Notes under the pieces: model-generated
What the model was told of the DNA's origin: nothing
The model's database searches: none
What the model saw: only the letters and a program-made list of their open reading frames with translations
Translations under genes and position numbers: made by a program
Part shown: one piece after another, positions 32,601 through 45,418 of the stretch
Layout: each line of letters opens with the position of its first letter
How positions within the stretch are numbered: the first letter of the stretch is position 1
From: Caprella mutica
Taxonomy: Eukaryota > Arthropoda > Malacostraca > Amphipoda > Caprellidae
Assembly: GCA_947561585.1 (NCBI GenBank)
Contig: CANNZV010001839.1
Span: 62,001-126,000 of the forward strand
DNA: 64,000 nucleotides
Direction: 5' to 3'

Positions 32601-35600
32601 GTTGGTGAATAAGTATTAAATCCATTGTGCTAAGAATAAAAATAGGAAAATAAAGTTCCATGAACTCTGGAACATATATCCTATGTGATAATTTCACTGT
32701 ATTCACTAATCAATATTGAGAAAATCTGATTCCTCAATCTATATAAGACAGTGAAATTTACACGTACAAGTATCTGGAATTGATGTTTCAGTTCGAACAA
32801 ATTCTGGGTGTTCCAAACTCCCTCCTTTCCCCCAACCTACGACTTCAGTCATAAGTTCCTACGGAAATATTCAATTATCTAAAAAAATATCATTCATGTT
32901 GTAAATGGACATTTGAATTTTCATACTTGATCAAACACTCAATAAGGAACACTAACAAGAAACAGTTAGCGAGTTTTACTGTTCCTCATGTATTACTATA
33001 ATTATACTTATGTAATTCGTTAAATATATTCTGCTATCTTCAGCTATCAACTGCAGAGAAAATAGCTTGAAGTTAGATTGATTAATATGAAAGCTGTATC
33101 ACATATATTTTATATCATTAATAGTTCAAGAGAATAATCATGAATACCAAATCAGTATAAATTCCAACGTAACGCAATTATATTTCAATGATAATATCAA
33201 CAAATGAATCGAATAAGTGAGATGAAAACAGTTTTGTATCACTAAATTCTTCCTATGAATTTCCATAATTATTTGCGATATTTAGTAAATAGGTTAAAAG
33301 AATTAATCAATGGGTATATTTTTACGAAAGGAGTCTTCATTTATTGCATAAACTGAACTGAATGGCAAATTTATAATCTCTGCCATGTTTTGTTGAGGGC
33401 AAATATGGTTTGGTTAAATGAGCCTCCAAACTTCTAAACTTCAAATAAGCAATTATGAAAATATAAGCTGATAAAAAAATTATTTGATGACTTTATTGTC
33501 ATTCCTTCATATGAGAAATATTTAGTATATGTTTAAACTGTCAGATAAATATCACTGCATGTTGCTCAGTTCCTATTATTTAAAATCTTACTAATTTATC
33601 ATAGTGTAAACTAACTTTACTAAAACAAAATATTCTTGTGTTGTATACACGATAATAGAAGTTGTGAATAAATTTATGTAGGTAAAATTTATTCAATTGC
33701 AGATCATTTTATTCAATTGCAGATAATTTTATTTTCCTTTGTGTTTGCTAACTTGGTAAAATTTTGTGAATCTTTAGTATGTTTCCTTTTTATTTCCAAT
33801 TTGCATACCTTTACGAACCGAATAATCGTCATGGTTACAATTGATGGGCAGTATAACACATTGTATTTCTAGAGGCCATTTTCGTGTTCTATGGATACCC
33901 AGGTACGAAAAAAGTTCAAAATATTTGTTAAATTTTATCCCTATTTACAAATAGGGCTGATATTTTTGAGATAATAGCGCTGCATGAATCTCAAAAGTTT
34001 TGAACAAACAAGGTAATTGGATAGCGCATTCTCACCTCCAATACAGAAACACGATCTTTTAAATCCACACTAAGTGATACGAAAACTTCAGGCACAGACA
34101 AGCTATTCAGTTATTCAAAGTCTGAGAGGTTCAAAGCCCTGACAAGAATTTGGATCTGTTGCACATTCCATGATAAAAAATTTCCAGTCGAATTTCTCTA
34201 GCTGAAACTTTATTCTTTGAATATATCATGTGAGGCTGTTTTTGACATCTGTTTTTTCATTTGCAATAAGTATTCAGTTTCTTTACATTATTGGATAGGA
34301 TTGGCGAGAGTTTCCGACTGAGATCACAAGGAAATTATTGAAAGTTTGTAGTTCTTCAAGTATATTAAGTTATTGTTGTGCTTCTGAAAACCTCTTTTTT
34401 CATTTTATACTCACCAAACCGTAGTCAACATATAATATGATTAATATTGCTCCTCATTTGCATCAACATGACTAATTCATGGATTTAGAGTTAAATTATA
34501 TTAATATTTGTTATATTGTAAAGGTTATATAGTTTCCCTTTATGCCACACCGTAAACAACGTATCAAAAGATTACTTGAGGTTTAACGAGGCGTCCAAAA
34601 AACACTCACCTTCACTCATTAGTTTTAAAAACATTTTGCCTTTATTTTTATCTCAGGAAATCTGAGAAAATATGGTTTTTAAAATATGAAGAAAAATATT
34701 TCAAAGTGGCTGAAGAACAAGGCTGTAGAGTGTAGATTCATTTTTTTGTATTTCATTGGTAGATTTGCTAAACTACTCTTTAAATTTCATTATTCATAAT
34801 TACCACGTTTCTTGCGATGTGACCCACCAGTGGTTCACATTGTTTTTTTTAGAATATATGATTTAAGTTTTTATCTTAAAACCAATTATTCTTTTAAAGG
34901 TGTATATTTATGTCATAAAGAACGATATATTTTACATACAATATAGGAAAGTCTTCTAATAAAAATTAATATTTTTCTGTCAAAATTAAATTGGTTTTAT
35001 GACAGTTAAAGCTGTTGCATTAATGAGTTAAGTTCAAGTATTTTAATATTTTATATAATATACTCATAATACATGTATAATCAAAACAATAATTTAATAA
35101 TATTATTAACTTACAATTCCCTATATCAAGATTTTGAAGAAAAACTGTAAAATTTAATATGAATACACCGATGAATAGATAAGCTTATAAAATTTTCAAT
35201 TTTTTTTATCTTTAATATTTCGCCATTCTAATTTTTTCATAATCTAAGACACAATATATATCAATACAAATAGCATACTATCATTCACCAAGATAACACC
35301 CATAATGGATACAAACAGGTAGTTTGTAAGAGTGGTCTCATCTCACTAAATTGTCCATAATTAAGGAGAGCCATCACTGCTAATGAAATCTGTTCCGTAG
35401 ATAACACAGGAGAGACGTTACTGTACATTGGAACACTCGCACAGATTATCGTCACAGGGAATGGGAATTGGAAGGGAATGGTGTTTGAGTAATATAAGAT
35501 AAGAAATTCGGTCGGAGAAATAACATCTTAAATTATACATAGCTGCAATTAAATAGTGCATAATTATTTAAAAAAAGAGTTAGGCAGCTTCAATTATATT

Positions 35601-35920
35601 TATAAACTAAAAATGATATTTATTATAAAAAACAGTAAATTTAAATTCCAACTTCGAGAAGAATATATTTTATTCCCTGAAAATGACATTCATCACATCT
35701 ACATACACTAACACAAAACTTTGTTATTTCATACAATGAATACAATGATCTCGAATTTTATTGTCTAATAACTGAATATTCGGAGTAACAATTCATCTGT
35801 GCAAAAGAGCAGTTTTTTCTCACCGAAAGTGTCACTGCTGCTCTAAGAGATAAGATAATTACATTGTTATTGGGTTGACGCATCCCAAAGTCACTAACGA
35901 AGTTTTACGTTTATCATGGA
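29680..35920. other. Long AT-rich non-coding stretch
   Basis: About 6.2 kb without a gene I can support. The longest open frame (31063-31254, 63 codons) has no recognisable feature. A short tandem duplication of TTTTATTCAATTGCAGAT lies near 33687-33725, and an imperfect palindrome ATGTGACCCACCAGTGGTTCACAT near 34817-34840. Confidence 0.5.
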
Positions 35921-35924
35921 GCTA

Positions 35925-36906
35925 GGAAAATTCGTCCAAGGAAAATTATTCTTCCATGGAAAATTCGTCTACGAAAAATTTGAGCGAGGAAAATTCGTCT
36001 GCGGAAAATTCGTCCACGGAAAATTTGTCCACGGAAAATTTGTTCACTGAAAATTCGTCCGTTTTCTTAATTTTGGAATAGAAAGAAAGATATTATTTTT
36101 ATATGAGAGATAATTGCAGTCGTTTAAAATCTTGTTAGATGAAAATAACACATATCCAGCAGTTATAACTGTTGATGAAAAATGTATTCTATGTATCTAA
36201 TATACTATGTTATCTATAATTAAAATATTTGAAAGAAAAAAATAACTTATTCAAATATTTAAATTCAATAACTGGACATCTTCAGCAGCGCAATATTTGT
36301 CAAAAAAAAAATGTTTCATTCGGAGTGCATTGCAATACTAGCTTTATATTTGTTCGACAATATCTCCATATTTTGGTCTCTTAAACTGTGTGACATCTCT
36401 CTTTGTTTCTATTATTTTAGTTTGGGTTAACTCTATACCAAATATTAGGATGCTATTTCTTGAACATTCCAAAATTTAATTGAATATAACATGATGATTT
36501 CCTGTTCCCTGTTTTATTCCAATGTACTTAGCTACAAAGTAGTTTAAAAAATCTATTGACATCCTCATATTAATTTTCATTAACGCAATCAAACATCTAA
36601 CAACATCTATCTAACATTTTATCTTGAATTAAGTTAATAAAATTTATTATATATCTATCAAACCTAATGTTTTTTTAAACAATCATGAATTTTGCAGCAC
36701 AGCAAACTGTTAATGGATGCAACAAAGTAGATTATCAATGTACTATCACCTACATACATTAAATTACCTTATGCCAAAACATTTATCGTAACATTTTGTT
36801 CCATTTAAATTGATATTATTTGCGTTTAATGGACGAATTTTCCGAGGACGAATTTATTCGTGGACGAATTTACCGTGGACGATTATTCCGTGGACGAATT
36901 TTCCGG
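35925..36906. mobile_element. Foldback-like element with 15-bp-unit inverted terminal arrays
   Basis: The left end (35925-36060) is about nine tandem 15-mers of the form GGAAAATTCGTCCAC, and the right end (36831-36906) is about five units of the exact inverse form GTGGACGAATTTTCC. A 770-bp AT-rich interior without an ORF separates them. Units within an array differ by one or a few bases. Inverted termini composed of short direct repeats are the hallmark of foldback elements; no transposase is present, so this copy would be non-autonomous. I could not define a target-site duplication. The outer edges are GGAGCTA|GGAAAATTCG on the left and TTTTCCGG|TGACGTC on the right. Confidence 0.65.
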
Positions 36907-36909
36907 TGA

Positions 36910-37330
36910 CGTCTTAACATATCTCTTTCTTTCAGACTTCAGCGTGGCTCCTTTATAAATGTTGCAATATTGTACTAGATTTAATTGAAGATTAAACTAG
37001 AAAAATATCTGAATGATTTCATAATGGAATTACTTAGACTTCAAAGGAAGTATTTCAAGGGTTGAATTAACTTTTCATGAACGGGGATTCAATTTCAAGA
37101 AATATGACAAGAAACTTCAAATACAATGAAAAACTTTCGGATGTTTTCAGAAACTGATTACTGGATCACGAACTGTTTTACGTTTTATGTTTACCCCATC
37201 TATCTTCATCAGAATTTGATGTGAGGTTTCTATTCATCTAATGAAAACGCATTTTAGATTCTTTCTAGTGCAGTACGTGGATCAGTAAATTAAAGTATTT
37301 TACGAGGGATTATATAGAAATTTACAAAAA
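36910..37330. other. Non-coding AT-rich spacer
   Basis: Nothing recognisable between the foldback element and the Tc1-like element. Confidence 0.5.
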
Positions 37331-37539
37331 TTGCGTCTATCGCTTTATTGCAGATCACTATATTGTGAATAATTTTAATATTATTGATCGTACAGTAGTG
37401 AAACTTTAGTCACAGGAAGATTGCTTCTATGTTAGTATTTTGCTGAAATATTTTTTTCAATCCATGAGAAAATGGGAAAGTTATGAACGTTTATATATTT
37501 TGAAGGCATTTTAACTGTCCATCGCTTTATTGCAGCTCT

Positions 37540-37779
37540 GTGAAAAGGCCAAAAAATAGGCGATTAACTTCTACCGAGAGGGTAAAAATTGTAGCACGTC
37601 CTGCAGAAGGGAGGACTCTTCTATATTTAGCTAATGAATTTGGGAGGGATAAGAGAAACATAGTTTCTATTGTGGAAGATCCCGACACCAACCCAAGGAA
37701 AGATGAGGGTACGAGGAGAAGCTTTTACCCCTCGAAATATGCGAAAACTACCCAGGCAGGTTATAAGGTAGCCAAATAA
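37540..37779 (+). pseudogene. Tc1-like transposase N-terminal HTH fragment (left arm)
   Basis: 79 codons begin PKNRRLTSTERVKIV, then EGRTLLYLANEFGRDKRNIV and a linker, consistent with the first paired-like HTH of a Tc1-type transposase. A mirrored copy of the same coding segment is on the minus strand of the right arm (about 38690 down to 38410), so the DNA-binding region is present twice, head to head. The frame is lost before the catalytic part. Confidence 0.6.
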
Positions 37780-37929
37780 TACTAGAGCCTCCATTTTCGA
37801 CAAGGCTGTCATTGGTTATTCGTCCAAACAGTTACTTAAATGAGACGAAAAGGAACGTGGAGCCCATTTCCTGTCCTCTTATGGACAAGAACAATGAAGA
37901 AAAGGGCATTAGATGTACACAGAATTACT

Positions 37930-38375
37930 TGGAAATAAACTTCCTACTTGTTCTTTTAACAGATGAGGCAAGATCCACCCTTGATTGTCTGGATGAATGG
38001 GTTAAAGTTTGAATCCTACTGGAGCTGTTTATCCACACTGGTTTCGTCGTCAACAAGGAGGCTGTGGCTTTATGTTTTATGCGAGCATCATTGGTAAAAG
38101 TTTAATTGGCTCTTTCCGAGAACCAGAGGGTGTAAACCTAACAATCCAATCCTATATTGCCTCTTTTGTTGAGTACTTGTTCCCTTGGCCTAATAGTTTG
38201 CAATTATCTCGTTGGCAAAAGATGATTTTCTTTCATAACTTCGCACAATCTCATGCTTGAAGGGTTACAACTTCTTTCCTCATATCTCTGGGTATCAAGT
38301 GAGAGACTCTCATGACTTGATTGCCTAGTTCTCTGGTCTTAAGCCCCATTGCGAATTTCTGACCATTTCATTTGA
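37930..38375 (+). pseudogene. Degenerate Tc1-like transposase catalytic region
   Basis: In two frames: LLVLLTDEARSTLD (first catalytic aspartate at 37962-37964), then GGCGFMFYASIIGKSLIGSF and FREPEGVNLTIQSYI, and FFHNFAQSHA, which corresponds to the HDNAPSH box with the second catalytic D changed to N. A trace of the SPDLNP-E-F box follows around 38310-38365 (FSGLKPHCEF). The frameshift near 38010 and the altered residues mean no active enzyme. The sequence after the third box is replaced by the inverted right arm, so the transposase C-terminus is missing. Confidence 0.55.
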
Positions 38376-38889
38376 GACATTACATCCGGACTGTTTTGAC
38401 GTAAGACCAATGACAGCCTTGTCAAAAATGGAGGCACTAGTTCCATTTATCTGCCTTATGACCTGCCTGCGTATTTTTCGCATATTTCGAGGGGAAATTC
38501 TTTTTCTCGTACCCTCATCTCTCCTTGGGCATGTGTCGGGATTTCCCACAAAAGAAACTATTGTTTTCTTAACCCTTCACAGTTATAAAGCTAAATATAG
38601 AAGAGTCCTCCCTTCTGCAGGACCTGCTACAATTCTTACCCTCTCGGTAGAAGTTAATCGCGCATTTTCTGGCCTTTTCACAGAGCTGCAATAAAGCGAT
38701 GGACAGTTAAAATGCCTTCAAAATACATAAACGTTCATAACTTTCCAATTTTCTCATGGATTCAAAAAATATTTCAGCAAGATACTAAAATAGAAGCAAT
38801 CTTCCAGTGACCAAAGTTTCACTACTGTACGATTAATATTATTAAAATTATTCACAAAATTGTGATCTGCAATAGAGCGATGGACGCAG

Positions 38890-41610
38890 TTTATATTTTT
38901 TTTTTCTAAAATATTAGTTAAGAATGAAGATGTTTACACAATATACCCAAATAATATAATAAATACAGCACTTAAAATATTGAAATATAGCTTTAAATAA
39001 GCTAATCACAACTCTGCAAATTTCCATTATTATAAATAGGCAGTCTATTCAAAAACTATATATTTAATTCGAATAGCTCCATCCCATCTGAAAAATCAAT
39101 TTGAATAATCTCCTTAGTTATAATGAAATAATGCGACGATGGAGGTATATATTCATATGAACGTAGGGAGATGAAGTTATACAAGATCATTCAAATTTTC
39201 TTCATGTTATAATTTGCTTCAATATTCTTTGAATTATTGAATAGATTGTGAGTGTTAAGAGACTTTAATTTAATAACTCATAAGATAATTGAATGCTGAC
39301 TTCTTTTAAAAAATAACCATAAATTTACATATTAATATTCATTAATTTAAAAACAACAAAAGATCCTTAAAATTCCTAGTCCACTCATGACTTTCTCCTC
39401 ATCACTGCTATTAAAGCTCATTTTAATGATTCTCATTAGCAGTTCAGTTTGACGCGCTCATAAAATCTGCTAATTTTCAGGTTTTAATTACCATTGAATT
39501 TCACTTTGGCTTGAAACTTCAAAGTACTAATTTGTTAGGTTCTAAATTTCTGACTGGTATAGAAAGGGACGGAACAGTTGCGGTTCAGATTTTCGTAACT
39601 TATTGGACTTTGTAGTTAATAATTATTTTTATTAAAAGGGAATCTATAAAAAACGAATACCATTAAAATTCCGAAAAAAAGAGAAAAAAGAGAAAGCTGT
39701 CGTTTCAGATTATCCGTTTATTTCACTTTCCCGAAATAATAGGTCCTTAGAAGATCAATCTTCAAAGTCTGCCAAAGTTAATCTTCAAAGGCCCCATCAT
39801 AACTTTCTCTCTGTGTTTCAGTCTAACTCTTACACATCATTACTCTAATTTATTATCAGTACAAAGAAAATTGCAATATTATCTAATGCATCATTAATTC
39901 ATTTAACTATTTCAGTTTAATCAAATTAGGGATAGAAAATACTATCTTCTTCTTATTAATAATGAGGTACTTCAATACATCATTATTCATTTATCTTTAG
40001 AATAATAGATACGTAATTACGTTTAAATGTTTTCTTGCCATTAAGAATCAAATATCCTTACCATATATCAGTATATTCATTTTCATTCTAAATTTAGTAA
40101 ATCAAATATATCAGTAGATAAAAAATATTTAATTTCAAATTAATTATCACTCACCTGGTTTAACTGCTGCCCCAAATATTAAAGCGAAATTCCCACTCTG
40201 CACGAGTCATTAGATTCTGTTTTCTTGGTTAGCTGCAAAGAAGAAAGTCAGTGTGGTTCTCCCTGAAGAAATAATGTCCTGGGAACCAAAGAGGAGAATT
40301 TCCAAACCATTTTGTTAACGAGGAGACAACCAAAATTGAGTTAAAGTCCTGAGTATTTAACTCACTTAGCGTTCAGGAGAAACAACAGAGAGCTTTAGTT
40401 GGTGGTGGGGAAGTGAAAGGTGGGGTATGTGAAATATTTTTGAGGGGATGAAATTATAGAGGGAGGTTATTTTTATTGAAGTGGATCATAGTAATTCGGT
40501 TTTTGTATGTATTAGGACTGAATTTGGTGATATTGAAGAACATTTAAATATATCTGCAATCAAATAGAAAATAGAAAAAAAATATTTTATATCCTATTTT
40601 ATAACTTCAGACATAATTCAAATCTTAGATTCACAGTATGATAGTTACAATGATAACTGCTAATATCCACTATTCACAGAAATTAATATCCTGCCATTCT
40701 AGCCAATTAATAGTATATAAATAAGCGTACAAAAGTATTCCTTTTACAGCAAACTTACGATTTTGAGACAATCTCGAGTGTCATCTCCGTAACTTCCCTG
40801 AAATAATTATTACAAACTTTACCCATTGTGAATTCTTTCAGAATTTCTTTAATGAAACTCAATGTCGGTAATTTGAACTTCGAATTTGTGTATAATGAAG
40901 TTCTGATAAACCATTATTTTTATTGCCCAAACTTAAGTATTTTACACACTTTGTAAATGATATTTATTTCCTTATTTCCTAACTTATTCAGTGGCTAAAT
41001 AACCTCATAATAATTATGATATAATTTGAGTAAATAATCTATTTTTTTATCGATGAAAATAATTAATACTAAATTCAAAATATATCATACAAATGAATGA
41101 AAATTTTAGGTTTAATAAATTGCGGTATTAAGTTAAATTTCATCAATTCTCATCTTTGAAGATGAAATATTTCGTCCTTTCTTTTTTTAAATTTATGTTA
41201 TGCTATTGATATATTGAATAGAGTGTTTACCTTTGCAGTTGTTCATGAACTAGTTGCACCGTCTATTCACTTATTGATTAACTGTTTTTAGATGAGACTT
41301 AAATAGGAGGGCTTTGAAATTAACAATAGAGAAAAGCAACGTGATAATTTAAACACGGTTCTTAATGGAAGAGAAAACAATTATGGCAAACATAGTGAAG
41401 AAACTGTCTACCACCCAAAGCCTTTACTCACAAGTACTCCACTTCTCCTAGAGTGAATTATCTATTGAACAATTTCATATATCAGGGAATAAATGGGAAA
41501 ATGATTCAAAAATCAGTTTCGAAAACAAATTGAATCATGAATAAAACTGAAAAACAAGCAAAACAATACTAAATAATGGAAAATATTAAGTAACCATAAA
41601 TTGATTTGTA
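38890..41610. other. Non-coding AT-rich stretch
   Basis: No supportable gene; no notable repeats seen. A GA-rich run lies near 39675-39695. Confidence 0.5.
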
Positions 41611-41613
41611 TTA

Positions 41614-42690
41614 CATTGTTTCACTCTACAATGCAATACTACTCACCACTGTCTCACTCTACAATGCAATACTACTCACCACTGTCTCACTCTACAATGC
41701 AATACTACTCACCACTGTCTCACTCTACAATGCAATACTACTCACCACTGTCTCACTCTACAATGCAATACTACTCACCACTGTCTCACTCTACAATGCA
41801 ATACTACTCACAACTGTCTCACTCTACAATGCAATACTACTCACCACTGTCTCACTCTACAATGCAATACTATTCACCACTGTCTCACTCTACAATGCAA
41901 TACTACTCACCACTGTCTCACTCTACAATGCAATACTACTCACCACTGTCTCACTCTACAATGCAATACTACTCACCACTGTCTCACTCTACAATGCAAT
42001 ACTACTCACCACTGTATCACTCTACAATGCAATACTACTCACCACTGTCTCACTCTACAATGCAATACTACTCACCACTGTATCACTCTACAATGCAATA
42101 CTACTCACCACTGTCTCACTCTACAATGCAATACTACTCACCACTGTCTCACTCTACAATGCAGTACTATTCACCACTCTCTCACTCTACAATGCAATAC
42201 TACTCACCACTGTATCACTCTACAATGCAATACTACTCACCACTGTCTCACTCCACAATGCAATACTACTCACCACTGTCTCACTCTACAATGCAATACT
42301 ACTCACCACTGTCTCACTCTACAATGCAATACTACTCACCACTGTATCACTCTATAATGCAATACTACTCACCACTGTCTTACTCCACAATGCAATACTA
42401 CTCACCACTGTCCCACTCCACAATGCAATACTATTCACCACTGTCTCACTCTACAATGCAATACTACTCACCACTGTATCACTCTATAATGCAATACTAC
42501 TCACCACTGTCTTACTCCACAATGCAATACTACTCACCACTGTCCCACTCCACAATGCAATACTATTCACCACTCTCTCACTCTACAATGTAATACTACT
42601 TACCACTGTCTCACTCAACAATGCAATACTACTCACCACTGTTTCACTCTACAATGCAATACTATTCACCACTAGCTGTCTCACTCCACA
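41614..42690. repeat. 33-bp minisatellite, 32 full units in perfect register
   Basis: The unit CACTGTCTCACTCTACAATG + CAATACTACTCAC repeats from 41614 to 42669 without any indel, followed by a partial unit with a small insertion to 42690. Variation is limited to point changes (CT/AT at GTCT/GTAT, CTAC/CCAC, ACTACT/ACTATT). A four-unit, 132-bp higher-order block is duplicated (42340-42471 and 42472-42603). Because 33 is divisible by three and the unit lacks stops in two frames, two long open frames (330 and 367 codons, with 11-residue periods [11 protein letters not shown] and [11 protein letters not shown]) arise; no signal peptide, upstream exon or codon bias suggests either is a gene. Confidence 0.95.
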
Positions 42691-45335
42691 GTTTCTTTTT
42701 CCTAACTAATGACTGCTAGAGTCATTAATTGTGGGGTTTACTCATTTGCTTTTTGTTTCAACACTTTAAATTGGTGGCAGTAAATAAAGCACATCGATAA
42801 ACTCTACCAAATCTCCGCCAAAAACATGACAACCTTTCTGTTCATTATTTACAAGTGGTATGTATTTAAAAGAAAATATATGAAGTTCTTCATGGGAAAT
42901 GAGAAGAAACTACTGTGGTATGTTTAAAGAATGTTTTTTTTATGTCATTAACTAATCATACAGAAATAGATTCCATGAACTCCATTCCAATATGAAAATA
43001 TCTATAAATTTATTCAACCAAGACCTCTCTAATAACATATATGAATATTCCAAAATAATTTTGATATATGGGTCTAGTTACTTTATGTGCTGGTTGCAAT
43101 TTTGAATTTGGACTAAGAACAATGTTGTAACTAAATAAATCTAAGATTACTGTCACACTTTATGTTTAAACTACTGGATTAATAATTAAAAATATTTAGA
43201 CAAAAATGACCTTGATTAAAAATGAAAGACTTTGCTGTAACAACTCTCCATATTCATGCGAGAATATCAAATATATCTGCTTTCTTCGTTAGTATAGATT
43301 TTCTCCAGCAAACTATGTTAATGTAGCAAATTTCATTGGGCTATCAAATTCGTCAGTCCTATATTCTTTGTCATGGTTCTTAAATTCGTGCATTTAACAA
43401 GAAGATTCATGAATATCTTGTCAGATATAAATGAAGTGATATATTTTTTACTATCAAGAACAACAATTAATCTTGTTAGAAATATGCTGCTGAAAAATGA
43501 CAGATGATTTATAGGAAAAATAACTGATAAGAGAGATGTAAAATACGACAGATGTGAGATAGAAAAGATAAAAATGAAAATTTGCAGACTTTAGAATGAA
43601 AAATTATCATAAATTAGATTGGAAAAGAACCAGAAATTTGAATGATAACTACCAAATTGTAGATAGGAAAAGGGAAATGGAGAAAACAAAACGTAGATAG
43701 GAAAATTGGAATATCTTATGTTTTGAATTCAATGAGTTATTGTTTCAGGAATATTTTGATATCATCACTTTCAGAAGATAGCAATATATCTAACTATAAA
43801 AATTCAATTAATTGCATTTTGAAATAAATTTTAATGCCATCTTCACCTATCATATCAATGATTTTCAAAGTTCAACTTTATTATTGATACCAACCTAGCA
43901 CTTAATAAACTTTTAACCCTATTGAGTGTGACTGTCAAAATTAACGGGAGAGTTAGACTATGTGTCAAAAAAACACATGTCTTATTTATAAACCAAAGGT
44001 TCTGTAATTTTTACAAGCTGTTGATATATACTAAACTAATGCGTACTAAATTTCAAGCAAGAATATTGAACATATAATGAGAAAAAATACATCAGTAATT
44101 AAGACATTGGCAACTGAAAGACCAGAGCTATGATTGGGTGGAGTGTGACCCAATCACAACTCGCGCATGTATCTGTAATTGATGAAAACGTGAAAAAATT
44201 CATGCATATTGGATAACCAAACTGTAATTCTAGGTTGTCCACGTCACCAAAGTACAATTAGTACTTATATATTTAGTAGTATTTACTTATGAATAAAGTC
44301 AAGAAAGGCCAGTAAATTTAAAGTAATGACTTGAAAGATATAAAGTAAAATACTTGTCTGTGATCTCAGTAATAAATATAATTTTATGATCAAAGTCTAT
44401 CAATTGATACATTTCCATTGTTACTAAACGTCTATCTTTCTATTATTAATAATAATTTATATATTTATTCATACGCCAATCACTGCATTGTCAATTACTG
44501 CATTAATTTCCATCCTTTCAAAGTACAGACTGGAGCTTTTAGTTCCAGAGACAAATTTTAACTCTTATTGTTAATTAAATTAATATTTGCTTTGAAGTTA
44601 GGGAGTGCTTTGTTGATGAATTTAACTGAATTAATTTAGACAGTTTTAGTTGAATATAAATCAAGGTAAAAGGACAATCTATTATTGTCCCTATCTATTT
44701 ATCTCCGATTGCCCATTCATATATAATAAATTAAAATGGGTCTGATATACAATTATACATATTCAATTACAATAAATTATATTTAAAGTTCTATCCACAT
44801 AAGTTTTTTTTAATCAATATTACCTAAATATTTCTGAATAACACCATTTTAGCAGATGGTGGAATTGAAAAAAAACAAAGTGATAGACTTAAAGTTCTTA
44901 ATACTTTATCGAGAGGAAAATTATAATTATTAAATATTAATTATTTGATGAATTATAGTAAATGGACAACTTATATAAGATGGACAAATTAATGATCATT
45001 AAAAAGTTAAATATGCTTGGGTTATCAATGATTCGCAGGAAATTTTTCGTAATCATCTATAATAACATTCATATTTCACTTCTCAGTGTAATATTAAGTA
45101 ATAATCACTTCAATAGTTTTATTTTAATCACCTGGTATTTTGTTGTTATATATATTTTAAGTTCAAAAATAATCCTGTGGAGTTTTAATTTTAATAAGAA
45201 AAAGCAGGATGGCTTTTCGTTTTGCACAAAGGTTAATTGTGTTGATATTTTGACATCAACGGTAAATATTTGATGAGATCCAAACTCTACGAATTTTAAT
45301 ACAACAGAGAAAAGATATCAAGATTGAAACATTTC

Positions 45336-45418
45336 GTGAATATTTGAACGTGTCAGATGAATATTTGAACATGTCAGATGAATATTTGATTGTGTCAAAT
45401 GAGTATTTGAATTCGTTT
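45336..45418. repeat. 21-bp tandem repeat, 4 copies
   Basis: GATGAATATTTGAACGTGTCA-like units start at 45336 (20 bp), 45356, 45377 and 45398. On the minus strand they give a seven-residue period (YSSDTFK), but the frame has no other gene-like feature. Confidence 0.8.

Larger units (their letters stand above)
37332..38888 (+). mobile_element. Tc1-like transposon with 500-bp inverted arms (IR/DR-like ends)
   Basis: The left arm (37332-37832) and right arm (38390-38888) are inverted copies, differing by scattered substitutions. Each arm carries two copies of a TCCATCGCTTTATTGCAG-like motif, outer at 37335-37353 and 38868-38885, inner at 37518-37535 and 38686-38703, about 183 bp apart. This is the layout of IR/DR Tc1 elements such as Minos, Paris and Sleeping Beauty, where paired direct repeats bind transposase. 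Unusually, the arms continue about 290 bp inward through transposase coding sequence. The unique centre keeps a degenerate catalytic region. The exact termini and TA duplication are uncertain because the sequence just outside is AT-rich on both sides. Confidence 0.7.

Noticed and set aside
35925..36906. A CRISPR array
   Set aside because: Units are contiguous without unique spacers, are inverted between the two ends, and the genome is eukaryotic.
41601..42709. Two long overlapping open frames of 330 and 367 codons
   Set aside because: Both are the minisatellite translated in two frames; the 33-bp unit has no stop in them. No start context, exon structure or domain supports a gene.
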